Assembly (NCBI RefSeq): GCF_003234655.2
Contig: NZ_CP126271.1
Coordinates: 3,100,001 to 3,164,000 of the forward strand
Direction of reading: 5' to 3'
Origin: Curtobacterium sp. MCLR17_007
Lineage (GTDB): Bacteria > Actinomycetota > Actinomycetes > Actinomycetales > Microbacteriaceae
Length of the DNA stretch: 64,000 nt
The notes beneath the pieces were generated by a model that ran no database searches, was not told the origin of the DNA, and worked only from the letters and a program-made list of their open reading frames with translations. Shown one piece after another: positions 35,771-54,501 of the stretch (positions are counted from its first letter, which is position 1; every line of letters starts with the position of its first letter). Made by a program: the position numbers and the translations under genes.

Positions 35771-37813
35771 TCAGCCGGCTGCGGAGCCGTCGACGTCGCG
35801 GGGGTTGTCCTCGTCGATCTCGCCGAGGTCGTCGTCGGGCTCGTCGAGTTCGGGCTCCGGCTCGCCGAGGGGTGCGAGCTGATCGGGCTCTCCGGGTTCG
35901 TCGAGTCCTGCGGGTTCGTCGAGTCCTGCGGACTCGCGCTCGTCGAACTCGTCGTGTCCTTCGACTTCTTCCTCGACCACATCCACTGTCTCCCAAGAGT
36001 CTTCGTCAGCAGCTTCGGCGAGGGCCTCGGCTGCACGGTCGACGCGCACCCACCACTCGTCGGCCTCGTCCTGGCGACCGAGCTCCTCGAGCGTGGCCGC
36101 GTAAGCACTGTAGAGCGCCGGCGACCAGCTGTAGGCCGTCGAGGGGTCGAGCTGTGGAATCTCCAGCTCGCCCAGTGCGGCTGTGGGATTCCCGAGGTCG
36201 ATCCGGGCGCCGGACATCGCGATCGCCAGCTCGACCTGCACGCCGGGCTCCAGTGCCGCGCGGTCGACCGACCGTCCGAGCTCGAGTGCGCGCTCCGGGC
36301 GACCCAGACCACGCTCGCAGTCGACCATCATCGGCAGCTGGTCGTTGCGTCCGGAGATGCGGCGATAGGTGCGGAGCTCCCGGAGCGCCGTGCTGAAGTC
36401 CCCCAGGCGGTAGGCGGTGATGGCAGCCGTCTCACGGACGACGGCAACGCGACCGGCACGACGGGCCGCGCTCAGTGCATGCTGGTTCGCGAGCGCCGGG
36501 TCGTCGTCGACGTACATGGCCGCGGTGACGAGGTGACGGGCGACCCAGTCCGCGTTGTCCTTGCTGAGCGTCTTCAGCTCTGCGCGGGCCTGCGGGTGCA
36601 GGTCACGCGCCTGGACCTCCTCGGGGATCTCGGGGTCCTCATGACGCGGGCGGATCGACTTCGTGCCGTAGGGGTCACGGTCCTCCCAGTCGTCACGGGC
36701 GGCCTCGCCGAAACGGGCCCCGGGACTGCGAGTCCCGTCGCCGAAGCGCGGACGGTCGTTGCCGCCGCCACGGGTGTTGAACGACCCACGCTCGGGACGA
36801 TCACCGTCACGACGCGGCCGGTCAGAGCTGCCGCGGAACGGACGGTCGTCGTCGCGGCGGGGACGGTCGGAGTTGTACGACGGACGGTCACCGTCGCGAC
36901 GCGGACGGTCCGAGTTGGACGCGGGACGGTCACCGTCGCGACGCGGACGGTCCGAGTTGTAGGCGGGACGATCCCCATCGCGACGCGGCCGGTCAGAGCC
37001 TCCGCGGAACGGACGGTCCCCATCGCGGCGCGGACGATCCGAGTTGTAGGCGGGCCGATCCCCATCACGACGCGGCCGATCCGAGCCGTACGCGGGACGA
37101 TCCCCATCACGACGCGGCCGATCCGAGCCGTACGACGGACGGTCACCGTCGCGGCGCGGACGGTCCGAGTTGTACGACGGACGGTCACCGTCACGACGCG
37201 GCCGATCGGAGTTGTACGACGGACGATCCCCGTCGCGACGCGGCCGGTCCGAGTTGTAGGCGGGACGATCCCCATCGCGGCGGGGGCGATCGGAGTTGTA
37301 CGACGGACGATCCCCATCGCGACGCGGACGGTCCGAGTTGTAGGCGGGCCGATCTCCGTCACGACGCGGCCGATCAGAGCCGTACGACGGACGGTCACCA
37401 TCACGGCGCGGACGGTCCGAGTTGTAGGCGGGACGATCCCCGTCACGGCGCGGCCGATCGGAGTTGTACGACGGACGGTCACCGTCACGACGCGGCCGAT
37501 CGGAGTTGTACGACGGACGATCCCCGCGCGGACCGCTCGAACGATCCGACCGCTGTCCACCATCGCGGAAGCCACGCCCGGCAGCGCTGTCCCGCGCAGG
37601 ACGATCGGAACCGGACGGCCGATCACCGTCGCGTTGCGGCCGATCACGTCGTTCGCCCTCACGCCGTTCGAACTCGCGCGGACCGGACGACCAACCGCCA
37701 CGACCAGCACCTGCGTCGCCACCGCGCCCGCCCGGACGATCCCCGTCGCGACGAGGGGGACGTCCCCCGCGGTCGTCGTTGCGGTCGTTCCGCCGCTCGT
37801 CGTCGTTCGCCAC
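35771..37813 (-). CDS. TPR-like protein with a long RDGDRP repeat region
   Basis: 680 residues in three parts. Residues 1-95 are Arg/Asp/Gly-rich. Residues about 96-345 hold some 18 imperfect 14-residue units of the type DRPRRDGDRPxYNS. From about 365 an alpha-helical region (WVARHLVTAAMYVDDDPALA... AAITAYRLGDFSTALREL) resembles TPR repeats and ends in an acidic tail (ELDEPDDDLGEIDED). The charged repeats look disordered and may bind RNA; a function is not known to me. Start GTG at 37813 with GAGGAG 8 bases upstream. It is the first gene of the run leading to recN and lies right after the rRNA operon. Confidence 0.8.
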   Translation of the reverse strand: MANDDERRNDRNDDRGGRPPRRDGDRPGGRGGDAGAGRGGWSSGPREFERREGERRDRPQRDGDRPSGSDRPARDSAAGRGFRDGGQRSDRSSGPRGDRPSYNSDRPRRDGDRPSYNSDRPRRDGDRPAYNSDRPRRDGDRPSYGSDRPRRDGDRPAYNSDRPRRDGDRPSYNSDRPRRDGDRPAYNSDRPRRDGDRPSYNSDRPRRDGDRPSYNSDRPRRDGDRPSYGSDRPRRDGDRPAYGSDRPRRDGDRPAYNSDRPRRDGDRPFRGGSDRPRRDGDRPAYNSDRPRRDGDRPASNSDRPRRDGDRPSYNSDRPRRDDDRPFRGSSDRPRRDGDRPERGSFNTRGGGNDRPRFGDGTRSPGARFGEAARDDWEDRDPYGTKSIRPRHEDPEIPEEVQARDLHPQARAELKTLSKDNADWVARHLVTAAMYVDDDPALANQHALSAARRAGRVAVVRETAAITAYRLGDFSTALRELRTYRRISGRNDQLPMMVDCERGLGRPERALELGRSVDRAALEPGVQVELAIAMSGARIDLGNPTAALGELEIPQLDPSTAYSWSPALYSAYAATLEELGRQDEADEWWVRVDRAAEALAEAADEDSWETVDVVEEEVEGHDEFDERESAGLDEPAGLDEPGEPDQLAPLGEPEPELDEPDDDLGEIDEDNPRDVDGSAAG
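36790..37530. repeat. About 18 imperfect 42-bp tandem repeats
   Basis: Each unit contains CGACGCGGCCGATCGGAGTT-like sequence with frequent third-position changes. Units encode DRPRRDGDRPxYxS in the TPR protein. Synonymous differences between units show that they are not all freshly copied, though some neighbours are nearly identical. Confidence 0.9.
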
Positions 37814-37949
37814 CGTTGTTGCTCCTCATCGCGTGCCGGAGCGTCTGCGCCGGCGATCGTCCGCTGTGTCGTTGTGTGTGCGCCGTCCGTGGCCCGCAAT
37901 CGTCCCAGTCCATCACGGACGGGCTCGGACGTCGACCCCGTCGTACGTC

Positions 37950-38011
37950 TGGGAAAACAGAAATGGCCACCGGCCCCGACCGAGAACGAGGGTCTCCCCT
38001 GCGAGTTCTCG
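37950..38011 (-). terminator. Candidate rRNA operon terminator region
   Basis: Past the 5S gene on the minus strand CGAGAAC (38005-38011 on the plus strand as GTTCTCG) pairs with CGAGAAC at 37981-37987, followed by a short GGCC stem and a TTTCTGTTTT tract at about 37951-37961. Reasonable but unproven. Confidence 0.45.
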
Positions 38012-38045
38012 ATGGAGGGCCGATGGCCACATCTTCTTACGTTGA

Positions 38046-38163
38046 GTCCGGCGGCGTCCTACTCTCCCACAAGGTCCCCCTTGCAGTACCATCGGCGCTG
38101 AGAGGCTTAGCTTCCGGGTTCGGAATGTGACCGGGCGTTTCCCTCTCGCTATGACCACCGGAA
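38046..38163 (-). rRNA. rrf: 5S ribosomal RNA
   Basis: The minus-strand sequence GGTCATAGCGAGAGGGAAAC through CGAACCCGGAAGCTAAGCCT to GGGAGAGTAGGACGCCGCCG is a standard actinobacterial 5S rRNA; it lies about 155 bases after the 23S. Ends are accurate to a few bases. Confidence 0.95.
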
Positions 38164-38317
38164 CACCTTCGACCTGACCCAATGGATCAAGAAAGCTGTC
38201 CCGCCAGTGCTCTTCACAGAGCAGCGCGGTATTCAGTTCTCATGTTCCCGATCATCTGTCGGGAACCACAAAGTGGACGCGAGCCCCGCACCGAAGTGCG
38301 GGAAATAGTTGTGTTGT

Positions 38318-43415
<5,098 letters not shown>

Positions 43416-43581
43416 AAATTACAACCAACACCGAAGTGTCAGCGAGTTGATTCTGACTGTTGACTGTCTACTGACAATCTTCAATCCAAAAGGAATTGTC
43501 TCCGAAACTCCATGCGTACCCCGATGAGGGGCGAACACGGAGCTACGAGGTCAATAAATTGGCATTGACAATGTGCACGCT

Positions 43582-43596
43582 GTTGAGTTCTCAAGG
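43582..43596 (-). promoter_or_regulatory. boxA-like element in the rRNA leader
   Basis: On the minus strand CCTTGAGAACTCAAC, between the promoter and 16S; the same TTGAGAACT core as in the spacer. Likely used by Nus factors for antitermination, by analogy with mycobacteria. Confidence 0.55.
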
Positions 43597-43726
43597 ACCA
43601 GACGCACTCCCCGCTCGACCCCATCAGAGGTTCCGCCAGAGAGGCATTCGTTCTTGGTCACCACCGATGTCGTCGGACCGAGTGGCCCAGTGGCTCATCC
43701 CGTAGGAGAGAACCGGTGGAGTAGAC

Positions 43727-43755
43727 ATCCTAGGCGTCGAAGCCGTCCAGCGCAA
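43727..43755 (-). promoter_or_regulatory. rRNA operon promoter
   Basis: On the minus strand -35 TTGCGC (43750-43755), spacer of exactly 17 bases, -10 TAGGAT (43727-43732). Transcription would begin near 43720, about 300 bases before 16S. Confidence 0.7.
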
Positions 43756-43943
43756 GGCCGAAGCAGATCTTCAGTGGAGGATGGTCCCGCTTGAGGGCCG
43801 ACGTGCTCTGGGCTTTCGCTCCAGCCGCTCCGCCGCACCTTTGGGGTGACGAGAGGAAACATTACGGGCGGATCGGCCGGAGCGCCAAGCCAGGCCAGAT
43901 CCCGGGCGTGTCGCATCGTGCAACAGCGACTCCCGAACGCGAC

Positions 43944-43977
43944 GAAGCCCGGCGCTCACAGGGGAGAACCGGGCTTC
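43944..43977 (-). terminator. tyrS terminator
   Basis: GAAGCCCGG (43944-43952) pairs with CCGGGCTTC (43969-43977), 13 bases past the tyrS stop at 43991. It also separates tyrS from the rRNA promoter. Confidence 0.7.
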
Positions 43978-43990
43978 GGGCGGGTGGTCG

Positions 43991-45307
43991 TCAGGCGGTG
44001 AGGGTCACGCCGGCGAGGGTCTTCTTGCCACGGCGGAGCACGAGCACTCCCCCGGGCAGGGCGAGGTCGGACAGGGCCGCGGTCGCGTCGGCGGCACGGG
44101 CGTTGTTCACGTAGACCCCGCCCTGGTCGATCGCGCGTCGGGCTTCACCGAGGGACTTCACCAGCTCGGTCTCGACGAGGGCCTTCGCCAGGTCGGCATC
44201 CGGCGGGAGCGACACCGAGCCCGGCAGCTCCGCGATCGCGGCGCGCAGGGTGGGCGCGTCGAGTGCCTCGAGGTCCCCGTTGCCGAACAGGGCCGCCGAC
44301 GCGTCGATCGCCGCCTGGGTCGCTCCGACCCCGTGGACGAGCGAGGTCACCTCGAACGCCAGGGTCCGCTGCGCTTCTCGACGGAAGGGCTCGTCGGCGA
44401 CCGCCCGTTCGAGCCGCTCGATTTCGGCGCGGGGCAGGAACGTGAACTCACGCAACCGCGGGACCACGTCGGCATCAGCCGTGTTGAGCCAGAACTGGTA
44501 CAGCGCGTACGGCGAGGTCATCTCGGCATCGAGCCAGATGGCGTTGCCCTCACTCTTGCCGAACTTCGTGCCGTCGGAGTTCGTGATGAGCGGCGTGCCG
44601 AGTGCGTGCACGGTCGCGCCCTCCGCCCGGCGGATCAGCTCCGTGCCCGAGGTCAGGTTGCCCCACTGGTCGGAGCCACCCGTCTGCAACGTGCACCCGT
44701 ACTGCCGGAACAGCTCGCGGTAGTCCATCCCCTGCAGGATCTGGTAGCTGAACTCGGTGTAGCTGATCCCGGAGTCGGAGTTCAGCCGCGCCGCGACCGC
44801 GTCCTTCTTGAGCATCGAGTTCACGCGGAAGTACTTGCCGACGTCGCGGAGGAAGTCGATCGCGGACATCGGCTGCGTCCAGTCGAGGTTGTTCACCAGG
44901 CGGACCCCGTTGTCGCCGTCCGGACTGAGGAACCGGGAGACCTGTTCCTGCAGGCGGCTCACCCAGGACGACACGGTCTCGCGGGTGTTCAGCGTGCGCT
45001 CGGCGGTTGGTCGCGGGTCCCCGATCAGCCCGGTCGACCCGCCCACGAGTGCGAGCGGCCTGTGCCCGGCCAGCTGGAGCCGACGCATGGTCAACAGCTG
45101 CAGCAGGTTGCCGCAGTGCAGGGACGGCGCCGTGGGGTCGAACCCGCAGTAGTACGTGATGGGCTCGCCGTCGAGGGCCTCTTGCAGTGCGGTCTCGTCG
45201 GTCGAGACCTGCACCAGACCACGCCAGCGCAGTTCGTCCCACACCGAGGCGAAGGTGGGGTCGTTCTGCTGGCGCGTCAGGACGTCGGGAGCGGTATCAC
45301 TGGACAC
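43991..45307 (-). CDS. tyrS: Tyrosyl-tRNA synthetase
   Basis: A 438-residue class I synthetase. HIGH-like motif is LHCGN in APSLHCGNLLQLL, and KMSKS-like motif is KFGKS in SDGTKFGKSEGN. An S4 RNA-binding domain ends the protein (ARRAIDQGGVYVNN). Start GTG at 45307; TACGAT stands 6 bases upstream, so it is probably leaderless. Separate promoter from the upstream mpg-argH run. Confidence 0.97.
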   Translation of the reverse strand: MSSDTAPDVLTRQQNDPTFASVWDELRWRGLVQVSTDETALQEALDGEPITYYCGFDPTAPSLHCGNLLQLLTMRRLQLAGHRPLALVGGSTGLIGDPRPTAERTLNTRETVSSWVSRLQEQVSRFLSPDGDNGVRLVNNLDWTQPMSAIDFLRDVGKYFRVNSMLKKDAVAARLNSDSGISYTEFSYQILQGMDYRELFRQYGCTLQTGGSDQWGNLTSGTELIRRAEGATVHALGTPLITNSDGTKFGKSEGNAIWLDAEMTSPYALYQFWLNTADADVVPRLREFTFLPRAEIERLERAVADEPFRREAQRTLAFEVTSLVHGVGATQAAIDASAALFGNGDLEALDAPTLRAAIAELPGSVSLPPDADLAKALVETELVKSLGEARRAIDQGGVYVNNARAADATAALSDLALPGGVLVLRRGKKTLAGVTLTA

Positions 45308-45370
45308 CCCGCCATCGTAGCGGCGACGACGGATCCGCCGAGGTCGACCGGGAGGCGCGGTGCGGGTCGC

Positions 45371-48868
<3,498 letters not shown>

Positions 48869-48896
48869 GGGATCTCCTTCGAAGGGGGTGTGGGTG

Positions 48897-49868
48897 TCAG
48901 TGGTTCGCGGGCGCGGGAGCCGAGGTGTTCGCCGCGGCGGTCGCGGTGTTCGCCGCGAGGAGCCAGGCGAGGAGGGCCTTCTGCGCGTGCAGCCGGTTCT
49001 CCGCCTCGTCCCAGATGATGCTGCGCGGGCCGTCGATCACGTCGGCGGTGACCTCGAAGCCGCGGTCGGCGGGCAGGCAGTGCATGAACACGGCGTCGTC
49101 GGCGGCGTGGGCCATCATCGCGTCGTCGACGCGGTAGTCCCCGAAGACGTCGAGTCGCTGCTGCTTCTCGTCTTCTTTGCCCATCGAGACCCAGGTGTCG
49201 GTCACGACGACGTCCGCCCCGGCGACTGCGGCCACCGGGTCGGTCACCACCAGGACGGACCCGCCGGTCTCGGCGGCACGGTGCTCGGCGTCGGTCACGA
49301 CCTGTGCCGAGGGGCTGAACTCGGCCGGTGCGCCGATCCGCACGTGCATGCCCGCAGTCGCCCCCGCCAGCAAGTAGGACTGCGCCATGTTGCACGCGCC
49401 GTCGCCGACGAACGCGATCGTCTGGCCGGCGAGCTCGCCGCGGTGTTCGCGGATGGTGAGCAGGTCGGCCAGCAGCTGGCACGGGTGGAAGTCGTCGGAC
49501 AGCGCGTTGACGACGGGGACCGTGGTGCCCTCGGCCATCTCCTCGAGCCCGGCCTGGCCGTAGGTGCGCCAGACGATCGCCGAGACCATGCGCTCGAGCA
49601 CACGCGCGGTGTCGGAGGGGGTCTCCTTGCCGCCGAGCTGGCTGTTGGCGGTGGAGATGATGAGCGGGCTGCCGCCGAGGTCGCTGATGCCGACGTGGAA
49701 GGACACCCGCGTGCGCGTCGATGACTTGTCGAAGATGACCGCGACGCTCTGCGGTCCCGCGAGGGGCTTCGACCCCCAGCGGTCGCGCTTCATCGCGACG
49801 GCCAGGTCGAGGATCGCCGACTGCTCGGCCTGGTTCAGGTCGTCGTCACGGAGGAAGTGGCGGGTCAT
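48897..49868 (-). CDS. argF: Ornithine carbamoyltransferase
   Basis: 323 residues. Carbamoyl-phosphate site STRTR ([14 protein letters not shown]), then [12 protein letters not shown] and HCLP in [11 protein letters not shown]. Start ATG at 49868, overlapping the argD stop (ATGA). A short alanine-rich tail follows the family end. Confidence 0.97.
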   Translation of the reverse strand: MTRHFLRDDDLNQAEQSAILDLAVAMKRDRWGSKPLAGPQSVAVIFDKSSTRTRVSFHVGISDLGGSPLIISTANSQLGGKETPSDTARVLERMVSAIVWRTYGQAGLEEMAEGTTVPVVNALSDDFHPCQLLADLLTIREHRGELAGQTIAFVGDGACNMAQSYLLAGATAGMHVRIGAPAEFSPSAQVVTDAEHRAAETGGSVLVVTDPVAAVAGADVVVTDTWVSMGKEDEKQQRLDVFGDYRVDDAMMAHAADDAVFMHCLPADRGFEVTADVIDGPRSIIWDEAENRLHAQKALLAWLLAANTATAAANTSAPAPANH

Positions 49869-51091
49869 GCGGAGGTCTCCTGGTGGGCGTCCTCGACGGA
49901 CGCCATGCTCTGGGCGAGGATCGACAGGAACTCGTCGATCTCGGCGTCGGACACGATGAGCGGCGGTGCGATCCGCAGGCTCGACTCGTTCGGGGCGTTC
50001 ACGATCAGGCCGCGTTCGAGCGCCGCCGCGGCGATCGCGGCCGCGGCGGGGCGGTGCAGCCCGACGCCGATGAGCAGCCCGCTGCCACGGACCTCGGCGA
50101 CGAGCGGCGAACCGATCGCCGTGATGCCGCGGCGGATGCGCTCGCCCTTGGTGACCGCGGACTCGACGAGTCCGGCGCGCTCGATCTCCTCGAGCACGGC
50201 GTTGGCCACGCGGGTGCCCAGCGGGTTGCCGCCGAAGGTCGACCCGTGCTGTCCGGCCGAGAACAGGTCGGACGCCCAGCCGAACGTGACGAGCGCGGCG
50301 ATCGGGAAGCCGCCGGCGATGCCCTTGGCCACGGTGATGGCGTCGGGGACGACCCCCTGCTGCTGGAAGGCGAACCACGAGCCGGTCCGGCCGACACCGG
50401 TCTGGATCTCGTCGAGGATCAGCAGCGCGTGGTGCTCCTCGGTCAGGCGACGTGCGGCGGCCAGGAAGCCCTCGGGCAGGTCGACGACGCCGGCTTCGCC
50501 CTTGATCGGCTCGATGATGATCGCTGCGACGGTGTCGTCGATCGCGTGCTCGAGCGCCGCGACCGAGGTCTCGATGTGCTCGACGCCCGGGATCATCGGC
50601 AGGAAGTCCTCTTGCAGGGCCGGCTTGCCGGTGAGGGCGAGGGCACCCATCGTGCGGCCGTGGAACGCCTGCTGCAGCGCGAGGATGCGGGTCTTGCGAC
50701 CGTCGGCGCCGCGGTTCAGCCGCGCGAGCTTGAACGCCGCCTCGTTCGCCTCGGCACCGGAGTTGCCGAAGTACACGCGGCCGGCGTCGCCCGCGCCCGA
50801 GATGCGCTTGAGGCGTTCCGCGAGTTCGAGCTGCGGCGGCGTGGCGAAGTAGTTCGACACGTGCACGAGCTTGGCGGCCTGGTCGGCGATGGCCTCGACG
50901 AGTGCTGGGTGCGCGTGCCCGAGGGAGTTGACGGCGATGCCGGCCAGGAAGTCGAGGTACTCGTTGCCGTCGACGTCCCACACCCGGCAACCCTGGCCGC
51001 GCTCGAGCATGATCTTCGGCGGCGTCAGGGATCGCATGAGCGACGCCCCGAACCGGTCGTTCCAGGTTGCGGTCTGCGTCTCGGTGGTCAC
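49865..51091 (-). CDS. argD: Acetylornithine aminotransferase
   Basis: A 408-residue PLP-dependent class III aminotransferase. Lysine in PDAITVAKGIAGGFPIAA, with LLILDEIQTGVGRTG before it. Start GTG at 51091 overlaps the argB stop (GTGA). Middle step of ornithine formation. Confidence 0.97.
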   Translation of the reverse strand: MTTETQTATWNDRFGASLMRSLTPPKIMLERGQGCRVWDVDGNEYLDFLAGIAVNSLGHAHPALVEAIADQAAKLVHVSNYFATPPQLELAERLKRISGAGDAGRVYFGNSGAEANEAAFKLARLNRGADGRKTRILALQQAFHGRTMGALALTGKPALQEDFLPMIPGVEHIETSVAALEHAIDDTVAAIIIEPIKGEAGVVDLPEGFLAAARRLTEEHHALLILDEIQTGVGRTGSWFAFQQQGVVPDAITVAKGIAGGFPIAALVTFGWASDLFSAGQHGSTFGGNPLGTRVANAVLEEIERAGLVESAVTKGERIRRGITAIGSPLVAEVRGSGLLIGVGLHRPAAAAIAAAALERGLIVNAPNESSLRIAPPLIVSDAEIDEFLSILAQSMASVEDAHQETSA

Positions 51092-52116
51092 CGTGCGTTC
51101 CCCTTCGTGTCGTCGTGGTCGTCGGACGGGTGCTGGATCGGGCTCGCGGGTCCGCGTCGGCCGATCTCGGCGTGGGTGTTCTGGTTCTCGGTGCGGCGGC
51201 TCGGGTCCGGGATGACCTCGGTGCCGGCGCCGCGGAGCGTGAAGACCTCGAGCAGGATCGAGTGCGGGATACGGCCGTCGATGATCGTCGCGCCGCCCAC
51301 CCCGCCGACCACGGCGTCGAGGCACGCGGTCATCTTCGGGATCATCCCGGACTCGAGCGTCGGCAGGAGTCCGCGGAGTTCCTCCACCGCGATGAGGTCG
51401 ATGATCGAGTCGCGGTCGGGCCAGTTGCGGTACAGCCCGGGGACGTCGGTGAGCATCATGAGCTTCGAGGCGCCGAGCGCGATCGCCAGCGCGGCAGCGG
51501 CAGCGTCCGCGTTCACGTTGAGCGCCTGGTCCGGGTGCGCGTCGTCGATCGCGATGCTCGAGACGACCGGGATCTGGTTGGCGCGGATCGCGTCGAGCAC
51601 GCCCGACGGGTCGACGTGGGTGATGTCCCCGACGTGGCCGAGGTCGAAGTTCTCACCGTCGACGACGACGCCCTTCTTCTCGCCGGTGAACAGCGAGCCA
51701 CCGTCGCCGAACACACCGACGCCGAGGCCGGCACCGTGCTCGTTCACCAGGTCGACGATCTCGCGGTTGACCTCGCCGGCCAGGACGTCGCGGACGACGG
51801 TGATCGCCTCGGTCGTCGTGACGCGGTACCCGCCGCGGAACTCGGACTGGATGCCCTGCTCCTTGAGCGCGGCGGAGATCTGCGGTCCGCCGCCGTGCAC
51901 CACGACCGGGTGCAGACCCGCGTAGCGCAGGTAGACCATGTCCTCGGCGAACGCGCGCTTGAGGTCGTCGTTCACCATCGCGTTGCCGCCGAACTTGACG
52001 ACCACGATCTTGCCCGAGAAGCGCTTCAGCCACGGCAGGGACTCGATCAGGGTGGCGGCCTTGACGGCAGCGAACTCGTGTTCTTCCTGTTTCGACAGGG
52101 CGTCTCCGGCGGCCAT
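51088..52116 (-). CDS. argB: Acetylglutamate kinase
   Basis: 342 residues. KFGGNAM and VVVHGGGPQIS are the nucleotide and substrate loops; the end of the domain is at about residue 310, followed by an unusual tail of about 30 polar residues (NTHAEIGRRGPASPIQHPSD). Start ATG at 52116 shares its A with the argJ stop (TGATG). It is the feedback-regulated step in many actinobacteria. Confidence 0.96.
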   Translation of the reverse strand: MAAGDALSKQEEHEFAAVKAATLIESLPWLKRFSGKIVVVKFGGNAMVNDDLKRAFAEDMVYLRYAGLHPVVVHGGGPQISAALKEQGIQSEFRGGYRVTTTEAITVVRDVLAGEVNREIVDLVNEHGAGLGVGVFGDGGSLFTGEKKGVVVDGENFDLGHVGDITHVDPSGVLDAIRANQIPVVSSIAIDDAHPDQALNVNADAAAAALAIALGASKLMMLTDVPGLYRNWPDRDSIIDLIAVEELRGLLPTLESGMIPKMTACLDAVVGGVGGATIIDGRIPHSILLEVFTLRGAGTEVIPDPSRRTENQNTHAEIGRRGPASPIQHPSDDHDDTKGNAR

Positions 52117-53333
52117 CAGCTGGAGTACGCGCTGTTCTCGTGGACGTAGTCGTGCGTCAGGTCGTTCGTCAGGATGGTCGCCGCGAACGGCCCCACCCCG
52201 AGGTCGATGAGCACGTCGGTGTCGCGCGGCGTCAGGTCGACCTCGTCGATCGGGCGGTCGGGAGCGCCCTCGTGGCAGACCCGGACGCCGTTCATCGAGA
52301 CGTCGACCGCGTACGGGTCGAACTCGGCGTCCGTCGTGCCGATCGCCGCCAGGACCCGGCCCCAGTTGGGGTCGTTGCCGAACACCGCGGCCTTGAACAG
52401 GTTGTTGCGGGCGACGCTGCGCCCGACGGTGACGGCGTCGTCCTCGGACACCGCGCCGACCACGTGGATGGCGATGTCGTGGCTGGCACCCTCGGCGTCT
52501 TGCTGGAGCTGCCGCGCGAGGTCGGCGCAGACAGCCGTCAGCGCCTCTTGGAAGTCGCCGACCTCGGGCGTCACACCCGAGGCGCCGGAGGACATCAGCA
52601 CGACCGTGTCGTTCGTCGACATGCAGCCGTCCGAGTCGACCCGGTCGAAGGTCACGCGGGTGGCCGCGCGGAGCGCCTGGTCGAGCTGTTCGGCGTCGAG
52701 GAGCGCGTCCGTCGTGATGACGACCAGCATGGTGGCGAGGCCCGGCGCGAGCATCCCGGCCCCCTTGGCCATGCCGCCCACGGTCCAGCCGTCCTCGGAG
52801 ACCGAGGCCTGCTTGGCACGCGTGTCCGTCGTCATGATCGCCGCGGCCGCGTCCGGGCCGCCGGTCTCGGAGAGCGCGTCCGTCGTGAGCGCGACACCGT
52901 GCAGGACGTGGTCGCGGAAGGTCTGGTCGCCACGGCCGATCAGACCGGTCGAACAGACGACGACGTCGCCGGCACCGATCCCGAGGGACTCGCCGACGGC
53001 TTCGGCGGTCAGGTGCGTGGTCTGGAAGCCGAAGGCCCCGGTGAAGCAGTTCGCGCCGCCCGAGTTCAGGAACACGGCCTTGGCGACGCCGTCGCCGACG
53101 ACCTGACGCGACCAGATCACCGGGTGGGCCTGGGCGCGGTTGCTCGTGAAGACCGCGGCGACCGCCGCCTGCGGGCCGTCGTTCACGACGAGGGCCACGT
53201 CGGGCGTGCCGCTCGCCTTGAGTCCGGCGGTCGCGCCGGCGGCGCGGAAGCCCGCGGCTGCGGTCACGCCCTCGGCGTCGCTGACGGACTGGAGGCCCGT
53301 GGGGGCGTCCACCCCGTTCGTTGCGTCGGTCAC
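52116..53333 (-). CDS. argJ: Bifunctional ornithine acetyltransferase/N-acetylglutamate synthase
   Basis: 405 residues. The self-cleavage site is in [13 protein letters not shown] (Ala-Thr), which yields the two chains. [11 protein letters not shown] and [13 protein letters not shown] are conserved. Start GTG at 53333 overlaps the argC stop (GTGA). The presence of ArgJ means acetyl groups are recycled. Confidence 0.97.
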   Translation of the reverse strand: MTDATNGVDAPTGLQSVSDAEGVTAAAGFRAAGATAGLKASGTPDVALVVNDGPQAAVAAVFTSNRAQAHPVIWSRQVVGDGVAKAVFLNSGGANCFTGAFGFQTTHLTAEAVGESLGIGAGDVVVCSTGLIGRGDQTFRDHVLHGVALTTDALSETGGPDAAAAIMTTDTRAKQASVSEDGWTVGGMAKGAGMLAPGLATMLVVITTDALLDAEQLDQALRAATRVTFDRVDSDGCMSTNDTVVLMSSGASGVTPEVGDFQEALTAVCADLARQLQQDAEGASHDIAIHVVGAVSEDDAVTVGRSVARNNLFKAAVFGNDPNWGRVLAAIGTTDAEFDPYAVDVSMNGVRVCHEGAPDRPIDEVDLTPRDTDVLIDLGVGPFAATILTNDLTHDYVHENSAYSS

Positions 53334-54427
53334 GGTGCGACTCCGTCCACGCTGAGGCCGAGGGTCTCGGGGAACCCGAGGGCGATGTTGGCCGACTGCA
53401 CGGCGGCGCCGGCGGTCCCCTTGACGAGGTTGTCGAGCGCGCTGATCGCGACGACCCGGCCCGCGGCTTCGTCCACGGCGATCCCGACGAGCGCGGTGTT
53501 CGCCCCGATCGTGTCGGCGACGCGGGGGAACTCGCCCTCCGGCAGCAGGTGGACGAACGGCTCGTCCGCGTAGGCCTGTTCCCAGGCGAGGCGGACGTCA
53601 CGGGCGCTGACGCCCGGCGCGAGCTTGGCGGTCGTCGTGGCGAGGATCCCCCGCGCCATCGGCACGAGCACGGGGGTGAACGAGATCGAGACGTCCGACG
53701 CCCCGGCCACGTGCAGGTTCTGCTGGATCTCGGGGACGTGCCGGTGGGTGCCGCCGACCGCGTACGCGCTGGCGGAACCCATGATCTCGGCGGCGAGGTA
53801 CGTCGGGGCGAGTTTCTTGCCCGCGCCCGAGGGGCCGACGCTCAGCACGGCGACGATGTCGTCCGCCTCGACCAGACCGGCCTGCACCCCGGGCTGGATG
53901 CCGAGCGTGATGGCCGTCACGTTGCAGCCCGGGACGGCGATGCGCTTCGTCGCGGCGATCTCGGAGCGTTGGCGACTCTGTTCGACGATGTCGTCGACGT
54001 CGCGCCACTCGTCAGCGGAACCCGGAGTGGGTGCGCCGTGCAGGAGTTCAGGGAGACCGTAGGTCCACGCACCGAAGTACTCGCCGCCGTAGAAGGCCTC
54101 CCAGGCGGCCGGATCGGTCAGCCGGTGGTCGGCCCCGCAGTCCACCACGAGGGTGTCGTCGTCCAGCTGCGCCGTGACCGCTCCGGACTGGCCGTGCGGC
54201 AGGGCGAGGAAGACCACGTCGTGTCCGCGGAGGTGCTCGGCCGTCGTCTCGACGAGCGTCAGGTGCGAGAGCGAGCGCAGGTGCGGCTGTGTCGCGATGA
54301 GCGGCTGTCCCGCGTTCGAGAACGCGGTCACCGTCCGGACGTCGAACTCGGGGTGAGCCGACAGGATGCGCAGCAGCTCACCGCCTGCGTAGCCGCTGGC
54401 TCCCGCCACGGCGACGGATACGGACAT
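53330..54427 (-). CDS. argC: N-acetyl-gamma-glutamyl-phosphate reductase
   Basis: A 365-residue NADPH-dependent reductase. Rossmann [17 protein letters not shown] and catalytic Cys in [13 protein letters not shown]; His in SITFTP-like region. Start ATG at 54427. First gene of argCJBDF, 74 bases after the pheT stop; the gap has no clear promoter or terminator, so pheST and arg may share a transcript. Confidence 0.97.
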   Translation of the reverse strand: MSVSVAVAGASGYAGGELLRILSAHPEFDVRTVTAFSNAGQPLIATQPHLRSLSHLTLVETTAEHLRGHDVVFLALPHGQSGAVTAQLDDDTLVVDCGADHRLTDPAAWEAFYGGEYFGAWTYGLPELLHGAPTPGSADEWRDVDDIVEQSRQRSEIAATKRIAVPGCNVTAITLGIQPGVQAGLVEADDIVAVLSVGPSGAGKKLAPTYLAAEIMGSASAYAVGGTHRHVPEIQQNLHVAGASDVSISFTPVLVPMARGILATTTAKLAPGVSARDVRLAWEQAYADEPFVHLLPEGEFPRVADTIGANTALVGIAVDEAAGRVVAISALDNLVKGTAGAAVQSANIALGFPETLGLSVDGVAP

Positions 54428-54501
54428 GGGATTCCACCTTTGGTCGGACGATTCGTCGAGGATCGGAGGCGGCGGCCCCGTGCGGTGCTGTCCCAGGGGG
54501 A

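Noticed and set aside
35729..38101. Plus-strand frame rich in repeated TRPIRAV units
   Set aside because: It is the reverse of the 42-bp repeats of the TPR-like gene; the repeats carry the synonymous third-position pattern in the minus-strand frame.
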